From an uncultured Clostridium sp. (GTDB lineage: Bacteria; Bacillota; Clostridia; Lachnospirales; Lachnospiraceae), in contig UQTA01000007.1 of the NCBI GenBank assembly GCA_900543885.1, forward strand, positions 20,033 to 84,032: DNA of 64,000 bases. Reading direction: 5' to 3'. A program made the position numbers and the translations under genes. Of this stretch, positions 42,128 through 51,483 are shown in pieces; positions within the stretch are counted from its first letter, which is position 1; every line of letters starts with the position of its first letter. The notes beneath the pieces are model-generated. The model was not told where the DNA came from. It did not search any database and was given only the letters and a program-made list of their open reading frames with translations.

Positions 42128-42177
42128 AAAATGTGCTGGTGCGAAATAAAGCTTATATTTCGCACCAGCACATTTTT
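42127..42177 (+). terminator. Bidirectional terminator between LysR and lipoprotein genes
   Basis: ATGTGCTGGTGCGAAATA and its exact complement with 7 nt between, T-run after and A-run before, so it can end both converging genes. Confidence 0.93.
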
Positions 42178-42207
42178 ATTTTAACGCTGTTTAACCTTAA
42201 GTTATTC

Positions 42208-43032
42208 TTATTTTTCAACTCCCTGAGCAGCGATCATCTTATCTGTCAGAGTGCCATCATAAATAACCGTCACTGTATCACCTACATTGATTCCGTCAAA
42301 CATTCCCTCTTCACCTACAAATGAAAACAGTGTGTTGTCTGGATCTGCGGTATCAAGAACGATATAATCAGATTCTACTTCTGCTGCTGTACCGGTCAGA
42401 GTCTTTTTCTGTGCCTCATCGCTGTCTTTTGCATCAGCAGTAATGATACGGGTAGCAACTGCCTGGTCATCTGGATCTTCCAAATCACCGTAATAGGTTA
42501 CTTCTGCTTCAGCACCTGCTTTAATACCGTCTTTTGTTACTTTCTGGGCAATAATGGAATTTAATGTATAACTTCCTGCATCTGTCTTCAAAGTGATCGT
42601 CTTATCATCTGCGCTTTCAATGGTTCCCTCAATGATCAGGTCATCATCAGCCGTTTCTTCTTCTCTTGCCTCTTCTGCTGCAGAAGTCATGATATCTACA
42701 GAAGTTGACTTTGTTACATCATCAGATAACTCTCCTGTATAGCCTACTTCTACTTCATCACCTTCTCCGATCTGATCTGTGCCTGTGATCTGAGCATCTG
42801 TAACATCAAATTTGGCGATATTTCCTTCATCATCGGTTACAGTAATGATCTTGTCCTCTACAAGGCTTACATAACCATAATAATATTCTTCCTCAATAGT
42901 CTCAGAAGAAGCAGCCTCCGTGCTCTCTACAGCCTGTGCTGTTGTAGTTTCTGTATCCGCTTTTTTAGAAGAGCAGGCAGTAAGCCCCAGAGCAACTGCT
43001 AAAAATGCAACTGCCAGATATTGTTTTTTCAT
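42208..43032 (-). CDS. Lipoprotein of three OB-like repeats
   Basis: Lipoprotein of 274 residues: signal peptide ending in the lipobox LTAC, then an acidic Thr/Glu linker. Three units of about 65-75 residues follow, each with a Y/I-x-G-x-V/I start, T-T/V-TD beta hairpin and a V-G/D-E/T-V-E-V/T-V-x-Y ending (GYVSLVEDKIITVTDD; GTIESADDKTITLKTD; GTAAEVESDYIVLDTAD), consistent with OB-type barrels. AGAGGAGAATC precedes the ATG. No family recognised; a ligand-binding or adhesion role at the cell surface is a guess. Confidence 0.8.
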   Translation of the reverse strand: MKKQYLAVAFLAVALGLTACSSKKADTETTTAQAVESTEAASSETIEEEYYYGYVSLVEDKIITVTDDEGNIAKFDVTDAQITGTDQIGEGDEVEVGYTGELSDDVTKSTSVDIMTSAAEEAREEETADDDLIIEGTIESADDKTITLKTDAGSYTLNSIIAQKVTKDGIKAGAEAEVTYYGDLEDPDDQAVATRIITADAKDSDEAQKKTLTGTAAEVESDYIVLDTADPDNTLFSFVGEEGMFDGINVGDTVTVIYDGTLTDKMIAAQGVEK

Positions 43033-43195
43033 AAATGATTCTCCTCTCTTTGCCGTTCCTATACATGTCTTTCATTTCCATGGTGTCTTTTTTGCGGCAC
43101 GATACATCTTACTACGAAAGCTGTGTTTTTACTATGTTTTTTTTATGAATTTTTCCTTAAACTTTACTGCGGCAAATTCCCGCAGATGCAGATGC

Positions 43196-43237
43196 AAAAA
43201 GATCCGCCGTTCCCTGATTGAGAAATAGCGGATCTTT
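43196..43237 (-). terminator. Terminator upstream of the lipoprotein gene
   Basis: AAAGATCCGC/GCGGATCTTT with a 20-nt loop; minus-strand TTTTT follows. It ends whatever reads through from pckA past the direct repeats. Confidence 0.8.
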
Positions 43238-43250
43238 ATATGTTACGACA

Positions 43251-43465
43251 ATATCCGATGTAGGATGCAGCCTGAAAAACTGCTTTTAAGCAAGCTTAAC
43301 GCATTTTTTCCGTCTGCATCTTTCGCATAAAGGTACGACGGCGTTCTCCTCTTGCGTGTCCTTGCGGCCACACAAGAGGCATCGGATGGATATCCGATGT
43401 AAGATGCAACCTGAAAAACTGCTTTTAAGCAAGCTTAACGCATTTTTTCCGTCTGCATCTTTCGC
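43251..43465. repeat. Two 76-bp direct repeats with internal hairpins
   Basis: Copies at 43251-43326 and 43390-43465 differ at only a few bases (GGATGCAGCC versus AGATGCAACC). Each can fold with GATGCAG/CTGCATC outside and a TTAAGC/GCTTAA centre. The 63-bp spacer itself holds an inverted repeat (CCTCTTGCGTGT/ACACAAGAGG). They fill the 454-bp gap after pckA together with a terminator; no gene is seen. Only two copies, so not CRISPR. Confidence 0.8.
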
Positions 43466-43486
43466 CGTCTGTCTTTTTTCGTTCTA

Positions 43487-45094
43487 TTATTTCTGTGGGC
43501 CAGCTGCTACCAGTGCTTTACCAGCTTCGTTGCTCTCGTATTTAGCGAAGTTCTTGATGAATCTGCTTGCCAGATCCTCTGCCTTCTTCTCCCACTCAGA
43601 AGCATCTGCGTAGGTGTCACGTGGGTCAAGGATTGCAGGATCTACACCTGGAAGTTCGGTAGGTACTTCGAAATCGAAGTGAGGGATCTTCTTGGTAGGT
43701 GCCTTTAAGATAGCGCCGCTTAAGATAGCGTCGATGATACCACGGGTATCCTTAATGGAGATACGCTTGCCGGTACCATTCCATCCGGTATTTACTAAGT
43801 ATGCCTTAGCGCCGCTCTTTTCCATCTTCTTAACCAGCTCAGCTGCATACTTTGTAGGATGCAGTTCCAGGAATGCCTGGCCGAAGCAAGCAGAGAAGGT
43901 AGGTGTAGGCTCGGTAATTCCACGCTCTGTACCAGCTAATTTAGCTGTAAATCCAGACAGGAAGTAGTACTGAGTCTGCTCTGGTGTCAGGATAGATACT
44001 GGAGGCAGTACGCCGAAAGCATCTGCGGACAGGAAGATAACGTTCTTTGCAGCAGGACCTGCAGAGATTGGACGAACGATCTTCTCAATGTGGTCGATTG
44101 GGTAAGAAACACGGGTATTCTCGGTTACACTCTTATCAGCGAAGTCGATCTTTCCGGTCTCATCCAGAGTAACGTTCTCAAGCAGAGCGTCTCTCTTAAT
44201 TGCATTATAAATATCTGGCTCAGATTCTTTATCCAGGTTGATAACCTTAGCGTAGCATCCGCCTTCGAAGTTGAATACGCCATTGTCATCCCAGCCGTGC
44301 TCATCATCACCGATCAGCAGACGCTTAGGATCAGTAGACAGAGTGGTCTTACCTGTACCAGACAGACCGAAGAAGATTGCGGTGTTCTCACCGTTCATAT
44401 CTGTATTTGCGGAGCAGTGCATGGAAGCGATGCCCTTTAATGGCAGATAGTAGTTCATCATGGAGAACATACCCTTCTTCATCTCGCCGCCGTACCATGT
44501 ATTGATGATAACCTGCTCACGGCTTGTGATGTTGAATACAACTGCAGTTTCAGAGTTCAGACCTAATTCTTTGTAATTTTCTACTTTAGCCTTAGATGCG
44601 TTGTAAACAACGAAATCTGGCTCGAAGTTTTCCAGTTCTTCAGCAGTTGGCTTGATGAACATATTGGTAACAAAATGTGCCTGCCAAGCTACTTCAACGA
44701 TAAAACGGATTGCCATACGGGTGTCCTTGTTTGCGCCGCAGAATGCATCTACAACATAAAGTTTCTTGTTGGACAGCTCCTTCTGAGCGATCTCTTTAAC
44801 AGCCTTCCAAGCTTCCTGGGATGCCGGATGGTTGTCGTTCTTGTATTCATCAGAGGTCCACCATACAGTGTCCTTGGAGTTCTCGTCTACAACGATAAAT
44901 TTATCTTTAGGAGAACGTCCTGTATAGATGCCAGTCATAACGTTAACTGCTCCCAGTTCGCTGACCTGTCCTTTTTCATAACCTTCCAGTTCTGGCTTGG
45001 TCTCCTCCTCAAATAACATTTCATAAGAAGGGTTGTACACAATTTCGGTGGTTCCAGTAATACCATACTTTGTTAAATCGATTTTTGCTGCCAT
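43487..45094 (-). CDS. pckA: Phosphoenolpyruvate carboxykinase (ATP)
   Basis: Enzyme of 535 residues, full length for the ATP class: oxaloacetate + ATP to PEP + CO2 + ADP, running in the fixing direction in fermenters making succinate or in gluconeogenesis. Motifs: GRSPKDKF, the kinase P-loop GLSGTGKTTLSTDPKR, the metal-binding DDEHGW and the second ATP loop around LPPVSILTPEQTQYYFLSGF. AAAGAGG precedes the ATG. A consensus sigma-A promoter lies about 70 nt upstream, suggesting high expression. It ends in the direct-repeat region. Confidence 0.98.
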   Translation of the reverse strand: MAAKIDLTKYGITGTTEIVYNPSYEMLFEEETKPELEGYEKGQVSELGAVNVMTGIYTGRSPKDKFIVVDENSKDTVWWTSDEYKNDNHPASQEAWKAVKEIAQKELSNKKLYVVDAFCGANKDTRMAIRFIVEVAWQAHFVTNMFIKPTAEELENFEPDFVVYNASKAKVENYKELGLNSETAVVFNITSREQVIINTWYGGEMKKGMFSMMNYYLPLKGIASMHCSANTDMNGENTAIFFGLSGTGKTTLSTDPKRLLIGDDEHGWDDNGVFNFEGGCYAKVINLDKESEPDIYNAIKRDALLENVTLDETGKIDFADKSVTENTRVSYPIDHIEKIVRPISAGPAAKNVIFLSADAFGVLPPVSILTPEQTQYYFLSGFTAKLAGTERGITEPTPTFSACFGQAFLELHPTKYAAELVKKMEKSGAKAYLVNTGWNGTGKRISIKDTRGIIDAILSGAILKAPTKKIPHFDFEVPTELPGVDPAILDPRDTYADASEWEKKAEDLASRFIKNFAKYESNEAGKALVAAGPQK

Positions 45095-45167
45095 CTTACT
45101 AACCTCTTTCCTTTCGTAATTGATTATAAGGGATAGATGCGATTGTATTTTTTCGCATGCACTACAG

Positions 45168-45196
45168 ATTATCCCACTTATTTGTTAAAATGTCAA
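45168..45196 (-). promoter_or_regulatory. pckA promoter
   Basis: Minus-strand TTGACA, 17 bp, GATAAT; near-consensus. Confidence 0.82.
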
Positions 45197-45267
45197 CAAA
45201 GGATAATGATAATATTTTAACGTATTTTTATCATCTCTTTGTGTATTTATTCAGCGAATTGTAGAAA

Positions 45268-45296
45268 TTGTAAAAAAAGGTTCTCCGTGGTAAAAT
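45268..45296 (+). promoter_or_regulatory. Promoter of the M16 peptidase gene
   Basis: TTGTAA, 17 bp, TAAAAT, about 65 nt before the ATG. Divergent from pckA. Confidence 0.65.
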
Positions 45297-45360
45297 AATT
45301 GGGAATAGAGACACAACAAAAGATCAGGAAAAATGATCTTAAAACTCAGGAGGATCTTAC

Positions 45361-48315
45361 ATGACAACTCTGCCGGAAAAAGGCGAAGGGATTTTTGGAT
45401 ATAAGATAATGGACCGGACCACTGTTTCCATGCTGGGAGCCCAAATAACAGAATTTTCCCACATTTGCAGCGGTGCCAGAGTCCTGTATATAGAAAATGA
45501 CGACCGGGAGCTTGGTTTTAACCTGATCTACCGCACACCCCAGTTAGACCAGGCAGACAGCAACCATATTTTAGAGCATTTAATGCTGTGCTCCTGCTCC
45601 CGTTATCCCAGCAGGGATATTTTCTTTGATATGGACAGCAAAAGCTATTCTACCTTTATGAATGGCCTTACAGATAATACTTACACCTGCTACCCGGTGT
45701 GTTCCCAGAGTGAGGACCAGCTGTTAAAGCTGATGGATGTATTTTTATGCTGCATGGAAGAACCTGACGCCTTAAAAGAAGACTATTTTTTCCGGCGTGA
45801 GGCGCTTCGCTATGAACTGGAAAATGAAGAAGATGATCTTTCTTTAGAAGGAACCGTTTTCAATGAGGACTGGGGGCATTTAACCGATATCCAGGAAAAT
45901 GCAGACAGCTTCATGGCAGAAACACTTTATGAAGGTCAGACTGCTTCCCATTTGCTTGGCCGTGCACATTTTCACTATCAGGATATTTCTTTTGAGCAGA
46001 TTCAGGAACGTTTCAGGGAATTTTATCGCTATTCCAACTGCCTGATCGTGCTGTATGGAAAAATGGATATCCGGCGGGTACTGGATTTTATGGACAGAAA
46101 TCATTTATCCAGATTCCCACAGGAAACAGATGCCGCAGATGATAATAACCTTCTTTCTTATTTTCATGAACCGGTACGGCAGGGATTTTTCAGAAAGGAA
46201 GCTGAAAGTCCGGCTTATGAGGGAAATCCGGGAAATAATAATAGGATCATTGATTATGGCATCGACCTTTCCGGCTGCAGTGAAGATGATCTGGTCTACT
46301 GGGATCTGGTAACAGATATTCTGGATCAGGATACCTCTGCCATCCACCGGTCTGCCCGTGAAAAAGGCCTTAATAATGTAATTGAAGTTTATCTGGATAC
46401 AGCACCGGCCCTTCCTTCTTTGAAATTCCGCCTGCACAATGCAAAGCCGGAACAAGAAGAGGATTTTTTAGCTGCTATAAAGGCGGGGCTTAAGGAAGCT
46501 CATGAAAATGGGGTTTCTGATGATCTGTTCCATGCGGTTTTGAAAGAAAACCGACTTTCTGACTGTCTCACCAGAGAGGCTCCTCATCTTGGCTTCCATA
46601 TTTCTGAGGAAATCGGTAAGTACTGGAGTACAACAGATAAAACCGGGTATTTTACTCTTTACGAGAACTGTTTTAATACCTTCCTTCAGGATAAGGGGCA
46701 GTCTATTTTACGCAGACTGACAGGTGATGCTTTAGCCCCGGCTTTAAGTGCTGTTGTCACCACTGTTCCAAAGCCCGGACTGGCGGAAGCCATAGAAGAA
46801 GAAAAGGAACAGTATTTAAAAGAGAAAAAGGCTTCTTTAAGCCAGGAAATGATCCTGAAATTAATAGATGATACAAAGGATTTCCAGATATGGAACCAGA
46901 AAGACTTGTGCAATCTGGACTTTCTCATCCAGCCGGAAGATCTGCCCGGACCGGAGCCGGAACCGGAAATCCTGGAGTCTGTCTTACATGGCATCCATTG
47001 CCTTTCCAGCGCGGTGTCTCTAAAGGAGATCGGCTGCTATCAGCTTTTCTTTGATATCAGTGGACTGGCACCTTCTGACTGGAATTATCTGACTCTCTAT
47101 CAGATGCTTTTAACAGAACTGGATACCAGCCGTTTTACTGTAGAACAACAGAAAAATAAGGAACAGGAGCTGCTTTACGACTGCACCTTTGATGAACTGT
47201 ATCCGGAAGAGAAAGCCGGTGAGAACAGTCATCCTATGATGAGCGTGTTCTGGTATGGACTTACAGAGGATTTTGAGGAAGGACTGGAGCTGCTTCTGGA
47301 TCTTATGGGGGGCTGCGATTATGAGGACCGGGAAACCATTTTGCGGGTCATCCGTAAGTATCTGCCGGATTATGATATGTCAAGATCTGACAATGGACCT
47401 TCTCTGGCTTACAGCCTTACAGAACGGTATATCCGGCGGGACAGCTGCTTCAGGTATCTGCTTAACCAGCCAGGCGTGTATGATTTTTTAAAGGAAGTAC
47501 GGGATATTCTGGAGCAGGAAAATAATAGTGAAAAAATGAGAAAGGCTGCAAAAGAAATCTCCCAAAACCTGCGCCGGACAGCTGACTGCATTTTGAATAA
47601 ACACAGACTTGTATTTCTCGCCTGTGCAGATGAAAACAACCTTACTTCTATTCTGGAATATGGTACAAAGCGCCTTGCCTTACTTCACGAAATTACAGAT
47701 AGCATACCTCTTTCAGACAGTATATTCGCCTGCCCCCGAAGAAGTGCAGCTGCCATTGACAGTCCTTTAGAGGAAGTACGTATGACCGGTGATTTTGGCA
47801 GTGTTCCTGGATTTATGGGCCGTCATCTGCCATTTCTCCTGGCTGCAGCAGATAAATATATTAAACCTGCAGTCCGTTATCAGGGCTGTGCCTATGACAG
47901 CGGTGTGGATTTTCTCCTTCCAAACCAGTATTTTACCTTATGGAGTACTTCTGACTCACAGATCCGTTCTACTCTTGAAACCTTCGCCTCTGCCGGAGAA
48001 CAGCTTGAGGATCTGGCCATCAGTAAAGAGGACCTGCGTGGCTATATTTTAAGCGCCTACGCCCAGGCACTGCCCCCTTCCGGCATGTTAAACGGCCGGA
48101 TGCGTTTCCTGCGCCGCAGATTATTTGGTATTTCAACGGATCATATCAATAAAATGATAATAGATATCAGGAACAGTTCCTTAAAAGACCAGAAAACAGC
48201 TGCCAGGCTGATCCATAAGATCTTACAGAACAGTCCTTCTGCTGTGGTGGGAAATAAAAAAATGATCGATGAAAATAAAGATTTATTTGATGAAGTGATG
48301 AAGCTGCAATCGTAG
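45361..48315 (+). CDS. M16 family metallopeptidase (PreP/M16C-like)
   Basis: Zinc peptidase of 984 residues in the single-chain M16C class (Cym1/PreP), with four M16 domains in one chain. The inverted zinc motif HILEH is at about 69-73, and the third ligand Glu lies in the helix around 145-160 (RREALRYELENEEDD). The second half carries the inactive M16 domains with the connecting helical hairpin. Such enzymes degrade small unfolded peptides inside a chamber. AGGAGG precedes the ATG. No signal peptide, so cytoplasmic. Confidence 0.9.
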   Translation: MTTLPEKGEGIFGYKIMDRTTVSMLGAQITEFSHICSGARVLYIENDDRELGFNLIYRTPQLDQADSNHILEHLMLCSCSRYPSRDIFFDMDSKSYSTFMNGLTDNTYTCYPVCSQSEDQLLKLMDVFLCCMEEPDALKEDYFFRREALRYELENEEDDLSLEGTVFNEDWGHLTDIQENADSFMAETLYEGQTASHLLGRAHFHYQDISFEQIQERFREFYRYSNCLIVLYGKMDIRRVLDFMDRNHLSRFPQETDAADDNNLLSYFHEPVRQGFFRKEAESPAYEGNPGNNNRIIDYGIDLSGCSEDDLVYWDLVTDILDQDTSAIHRSAREKGLNNVIEVYLDTAPALPSLKFRLHNAKPEQEEDFLAAIKAGLKEAHENGVSDDLFHAVLKENRLSDCLTREAPHLGFHISEEIGKYWSTTDKTGYFTLYENCFNTFLQDKGQSILRRLTGDALAPALSAVVTTVPKPGLAEAIEEEKEQYLKEKKASLSQEMILKLIDDTKDFQIWNQKDLCNLDFLIQPEDLPGPEPEPEILESVLHGIHCLSSAVSLKEIGCYQLFFDISGLAPSDWNYLTLYQMLLTELDTSRFTVEQQKNKEQELLYDCTFDELYPEEKAGENSHPMMSVFWYGLTEDFEEGLELLLDLMGGCDYEDRETILRVIRKYLPDYDMSRSDNGPSLAYSLTERYIRRDSCFRYLLNQPGVYDFLKEVRDILEQENNSEKMRKAAKEISQNLRRTADCILNKHRLVFLACADENNLTSILEYGTKRLALLHEITDSIPLSDSIFACPRRSAAAIDSPLEEVRMTGDFGSVPGFMGRHLPFLLAAADKYIKPAVRYQGCAYDSGVDFLLPNQYFTLWSTSDSQIRSTLETFASAGEQLEDLAISKEDLRGYILSAYAQALPPSGMLNGRMRFLRRRLFGISTDHINKMIIDIRNSSLKDQKTAARLIHKILQNSPSAVVGNKKMIDENKDLFDEVMKLQS

Positions 48316-48322
48316 AAAAATA

Positions 48323-48351
48323 CAGGGAACGCGTGATCGACGCGTTCCCTG
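48323..48351. terminator. Terminator between M16 and hemerythrin genes
   Basis: CAGGGAACGCGT/ACGCGTTCCCTG with a 5-nt loop; weak T-runs on both sides, serving converging genes. Confidence 0.82.
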
Positions 48352-48358
48352 ATCCATT

Positions 48359-48793
48359 TTAACACCGGTCCGGATTTTCTCTCATAAAGATAAATTCTGC
48401 TACCGAGCGGTCAAATGTCTTAATATGTCCAAACAGCCAGTCAACTACATTCTTCTGTACAAGTTCACTGAACTGATCTGTAGGTCCTTCATAATCCTGA
48501 AGATATTCATACAGCTCCTGAATAGACTTTTTAAATTCTTCATGTTTTTCATGATGTTTTCCACGCTCCGGATAACCGGCCTTTTCCTGAAGTTCTTCCT
48601 CTTCTTTGAAATGGAAGTCAGTGTACTCGTCAAGATAATCCAGCATTTTAATCGCTTTTACCTTGCTGTCACCGTTCTGACAGGCAACTACGAAGTTTCT
48701 GATACGATCGATCAGCTCTTTGTGCTGGGTATCAATGGTATTATTTCCTGTTACTAAGTTATCATCAAAGGTAATATTTAAATCGTAAGTCAT
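48359..48793 (-). CDS. Bacteriohemerythrin
   Basis: Di-iron oxygen-binding protein of 144 residues. The iron ligands are in order: IDTQHKEL, DFHFKEEE, HHEKHEEF and LFGHIKTFD. A frame 87 bp longer is possible, but GGAGG sits 7 nt before the ATG chosen and the usual MTYDLNITFDDNLVTG start follows. It lies 105 bp after the rubredoxin gene on the same strand, so both probably help with oxygen or oxidative stress in this anaerobe. Confidence 0.95.
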   Translation of the reverse strand: MTYDLNITFDDNLVTGNNTIDTQHKELIDRIRNFVVACQNGDSKVKAIKMLDYLDEYTDFHFKEEEELQEKAGYPERGKHHEKHEEFKKSIQELYEYLQDYEGPTDQFSELVQKNVVDWLFGHIKTFDRSVAEFIFMRENPDRC

Positions 48794-48898
48794 AGTCTGG
48801 CCTCCATTTCTGAAATTATGTTCTTCTGAAATCTTTTTGTGTTTTGTGGCTTGTAACTGATAGCTTTTTGTAGCTGACAATTCTTCCGGGAGTGTATG

Positions 48899-49063
48899 TT
48901 ACTCTTCTACCGGTACAAAAACTTCTTTTCCCATTCCGCAGATAGGGCATACCCAGTCATCGGGAATATCTTCAAAAGCAGTTCCAGGAGCGATACCTCC
49001 GTCCGGATCTCCTACTGCAGGATCATAAATATATCCACATGGTTCACATTCATATTTTTTCAT
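48899..49063 (-). CDS. Rubredoxin
   Basis: Iron-only redox carrier of 54 residues. The two metal-binding loops are YECEPCGYIYDP and WVCPICGMGKE, full family length. It gives electrons to rubrerythrin, flavodiiron protein or superoxide reductase in anaerobes. AAGGAGA precedes the ATG; the 75-bp longer frame covers the promoter. First gene of the rubredoxin-hemerythrin unit, under the adjacent promoter and palindrome. Confidence 0.97.
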   Translation of the reverse strand: MKKYECEPCGYIYDPAVGDPDGGIAPGTAFEDIPDDWVCPICGMGKEVFVPVEE

Positions 49064-49129
49064 AGCCGTTTCTCCTTTTCGATGTTTATTTCTATATAGT
49101 TTGTTGTGTTGCTTTGTTTGTATGCCTGT

Positions 49130-49158
49130 ATTATACATGATAATTTTTCTCTTGTCAA
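49130..49158 (-). promoter_or_regulatory. Rubredoxin consensus promoter
   Basis: Minus-strand TTGACA, 17 bp, TATAAT, a perfect sigma-A match, about 60 nt before the ATG. Confidence 0.9.
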
Positions 49159-49160
49159 TA

Positions 49161-49189
49161 AAAACAATAATAATTATTATTATTGTTTT
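49161..49189. promoter_or_regulatory. Fur/PerR-like palindromic operator
   Basis: AAAACAATAATAAT, one base, then its exact complement (ATTATTATTGTTTT). The 7-1-7 core TAATAAT.ATTATTA is close to the PerR/Fur box. It starts 3 bp upstream of the -35 of the rubredoxin promoter. PerR control of rubredoxin and hemerythrin would fit, but the site is also simply AT-rich. Confidence 0.6.
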
Positions 49190-49308
49190 ATTTTATTACA
49201 GTTCTACCACGCTTTCTGTTTTCTACAGCTTTTCACAGTGCCAAACTTGTTATATAATGGGCACAGAAAGAATCCGAGAGAACATCATAACACAAAGGAG
49301 AATCATCC

Positions 49309-50259
49309 ATGGATCACAAGACTGTTGTTTTTAACGAAGCAAAAATGAACTTTGACGGAAACCTTGACTTTTCCGTCCTTTCCCCAGAAGTTGTCACCTA
49401 CAGCGATACCACGCCAGATCAGTTTTTAGAACGTGCAGCAGACGCAGAGATCCTTGTCACTAAGGAAATACCTGTAAGCAGAGAACAGATCCTGGCACTG
49501 CCAGACAGTGTAAAGCTGATCTGCGAAGCGGGAACCGGTTATAACAACCTGGATCTGGATGCTGCACGGGAAAAAGGCATCACCGTATGTAATATCCCGG
49601 CTTACAGCTCTGAACGTGTGGCTCACACTGCCATTATGATGATCTTGAATTTAAGCTCCACCATGCAGACCCAGATGGCTATGCTGGCAAAGGGAAACCA
49701 CGATAATTTTACAAAAAATCTCCAGGTTCCTCATGTGGAGGTAAACGGAAAAACCCTGGGTATCATCGGCGCCGGAAATATTGGACGCACTGTTATGAAA
49801 ATTGCAAAAGCATTAGATATGAATATTCTCGTGTATACAAGAACCCCAAAAGATGATGAGGAAAATGTACATTATGCAGACCTGGAAACTGTACTGAAAA
49901 ACAGCGATTATATTTCCCTTCACTGCCCGCTGACATCAGCTACCAGACACCTGATCAATGCTGATACTCTGGAAATGATGAAGCCAACTGCTTTTCTGAT
50001 CAACACCTCCAGAGGGGCACTGGTAGACGAACCCGCACTAATCCAGGCATTGCAAGAACACAAGATCGCAGGCGCCGGTCTGGATGTGCAGGAAACTGAA
50101 CCACCTGTAGAAGATAACCCATTATACACACTGGATAATGTGATCCTTACACCACATATGGGCTGGAAAGGTCTGGAAACCCGTCAGAGACTGCTTCATA
50201 TTTTAAAGGGAAATATTGATGGTTTCATCAATGGAAAACCGGTAAATGTAGTCTCATAA
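49309..50259 (+). CDS. D-2-hydroxyacid dehydrogenase (glycerate dehydrogenase-like)
   Basis: NAD(P)-dependent dehydrogenase of 316 residues. The cofactor loop is GIIGAGNIGRTV; the catalytic trio is Arg in INTSRGALVD, Glu in ETEPPVEDN and His in LTPHMGWKG. It reduces a 2-keto acid such as hydroxypyruvate or glyoxylate to the D-hydroxy acid. AAAGGAG precedes the ATG, and a TATAAT is found 50 nt upstream with a weak -35. It stands before a threonine aldolase gene; both would touch glycine/serine/hydroxypyruvate metabolism, which fits but does not prove the substrate. Confidence 0.9.
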   Translation: MDHKTVVFNEAKMNFDGNLDFSVLSPEVVTYSDTTPDQFLERAADAEILVTKEIPVSREQILALPDSVKLICEAGTGYNNLDLDAAREKGITVCNIPAYSSERVAHTAIMMILNLSSTMQTQMAMLAKGNHDNFTKNLQVPHVEVNGKTLGIIGAGNIGRTVMKIAKALDMNILVYTRTPKDDEENVHYADLETVLKNSDYISLHCPLTSATRHLINADTLEMMKPTAFLINTSRGALVDEPALIQALQEHKIAGAGLDVQETEPPVEDNPLYTLDNVILTPHMGWKGLETRQRLLHILKGNIDGFINGKPVNVVS

Positions 50260-50377
50260 ACAAACCTTTTGTAATCATTTTATCTTTTTAAATACCAGTA
50301 TTTTTAAGATTATGAAAGAACATCCACAATAGTTCAGCCTTATGAACATTTTATTTAAGAAAGGATCAAGCATACAC

Positions 50378-51421
50378 ATGAATACCCATTTATATTTTTC
50401 CAGCGATTATATGGAAGGGGCGCATCCGGCCGTTCTTCAGCGGCTGGTGGAAACAAATCTTGAAAAAACAGGCGGCTACGGACTGGATCCATACTGTGAA
50501 TCTGCCAAAGAAAAGATCAGGTGGTCCTGCAGCTGTCCGGAAGGCGAAGTCTTCTTTCTGGTAGGCGGCACCCAGACCAATGCTACTGTCATCGATGCTC
50601 TCCTTAAAAGCTATCAGGGAGTGATCGCCGCCGAAACCGGTCATATCAGTACTCACGAAGCAGGAGCCATTGAAGCAGGCGGACATAAGGTGCTTACTCT
50701 GCCCCACACCAACGGAAAGATCACAGCCCAGCAGATCCGCGATCTTTTAAACGGTTATAACAGCGATGCCAACCACGATCATATGGTTATGCCGGGAATG
50801 GTATATATTTCTCATCCTACGGAGTACGGTACCCTTTATACCTTAGAAGAACTGACCCAGATCAGCGATGTGTGCCGTAAAAACCACATTCCCCTTTATA
50901 TGGATGGAGCCCGTCTGGCATACGCTCTGGCATGCAGCGAAAATCAGCTGACACTGGCAGATATCGCCCGCTTATGTGACATCTTCTACATCGGCGGCAC
51001 AAAATGCGGCGCATTGTTTGGAGAAGCTGTGGTTATCCCGAAGCCGGACCTGATCCCTCATTTCTTTACGATCATCAAACAGCACGGTGCATTGCTTGCC
51101 AAAGGACGGCTTCTGGGGATCCAGTTCGATACCTTATTTACAGATTCTCTTTATGAAAAAGCAGGCATACCTGCGATCCAGGCAGCAGACCAGATACGCC
51201 AGACACTGAAAGAACAGAATTTTAAACTTTGCTTCGGCTCACCTACCAACCAGGTATTCTGCATCGTAGAAGATTCCCTTATGGAACGTCTGGAAAAACA
51301 GGTAGAGTTTGGTTTCTGGGAAAAATATGATGATACACACACAGTGATCCGCTTTGCCACCAGCTGGGCGACTACAAAAGAAGATGTGGATGCTTTATGT
51401 GATCTGTTAGCTGAACTGTAG
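50378..51421 (+). CDS. Low-specificity L-threonine aldolase
   Basis: PLP enzyme of 347 residues of the beta-eliminating-lyase/ltaE group: L-threonine (or allo-threonine) to glycine and acetaldehyde. Seen are TGGYGLDPYCESAKEKIR, ETGHISTHEAGAIEAGGHKV, HPTEYGTLYTLEEL, YMDGARLAYAL and the PLP-lysine in GGTKCGALFG (near 208). An ATG 36 bp upstream lacks a ribosome-binding site, so the internal ATG with AAAGGA was chosen. It follows the dehydrogenase by 118 bp and may share its transcript. Confidence 0.92.
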   Translation: MNTHLYFSSDYMEGAHPAVLQRLVETNLEKTGGYGLDPYCESAKEKIRWSCSCPEGEVFFLVGGTQTNATVIDALLKSYQGVIAAETGHISTHEAGAIEAGGHKVLTLPHTNGKITAQQIRDLLNGYNSDANHDHMVMPGMVYISHPTEYGTLYTLEELTQISDVCRKNHIPLYMDGARLAYALACSENQLTLADIARLCDIFYIGGTKCGALFGEAVVIPKPDLIPHFFTIIKQHGALLAKGRLLGIQFDTLFTDSLYEKAGIPAIQAADQIRQTLKEQNFKLCFGSPTNQVFCIVEDSLMERLEKQVEFGFWEKYDDTHTVIRFATSWATTKEDVDALCDLLAEL

Positions 51422-51436
51422 CCATAAATTAGGTTG

Positions 51437-51483
51437 AGCCGGCAAGGCTGCCCATTTCGTCAACCCCGCCGGCTTATATTTTT
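51437..51483 (+). terminator. Terminator after threonine aldolase
   Basis: AGCCGGC/GCCGGCT with a 24-nt loop, then TTATATTTTT. A second hairpin (GACAGGTGCC/GGCATCTGTC with CTCTTTC) follows at 51491-51527. Confidence 0.7.

Noticed and set aside
43251..43465. Possible CRISPR array
   Set aside because: Only two units, each strongly palindromic and 76 bp long, with no cas genes in the window.
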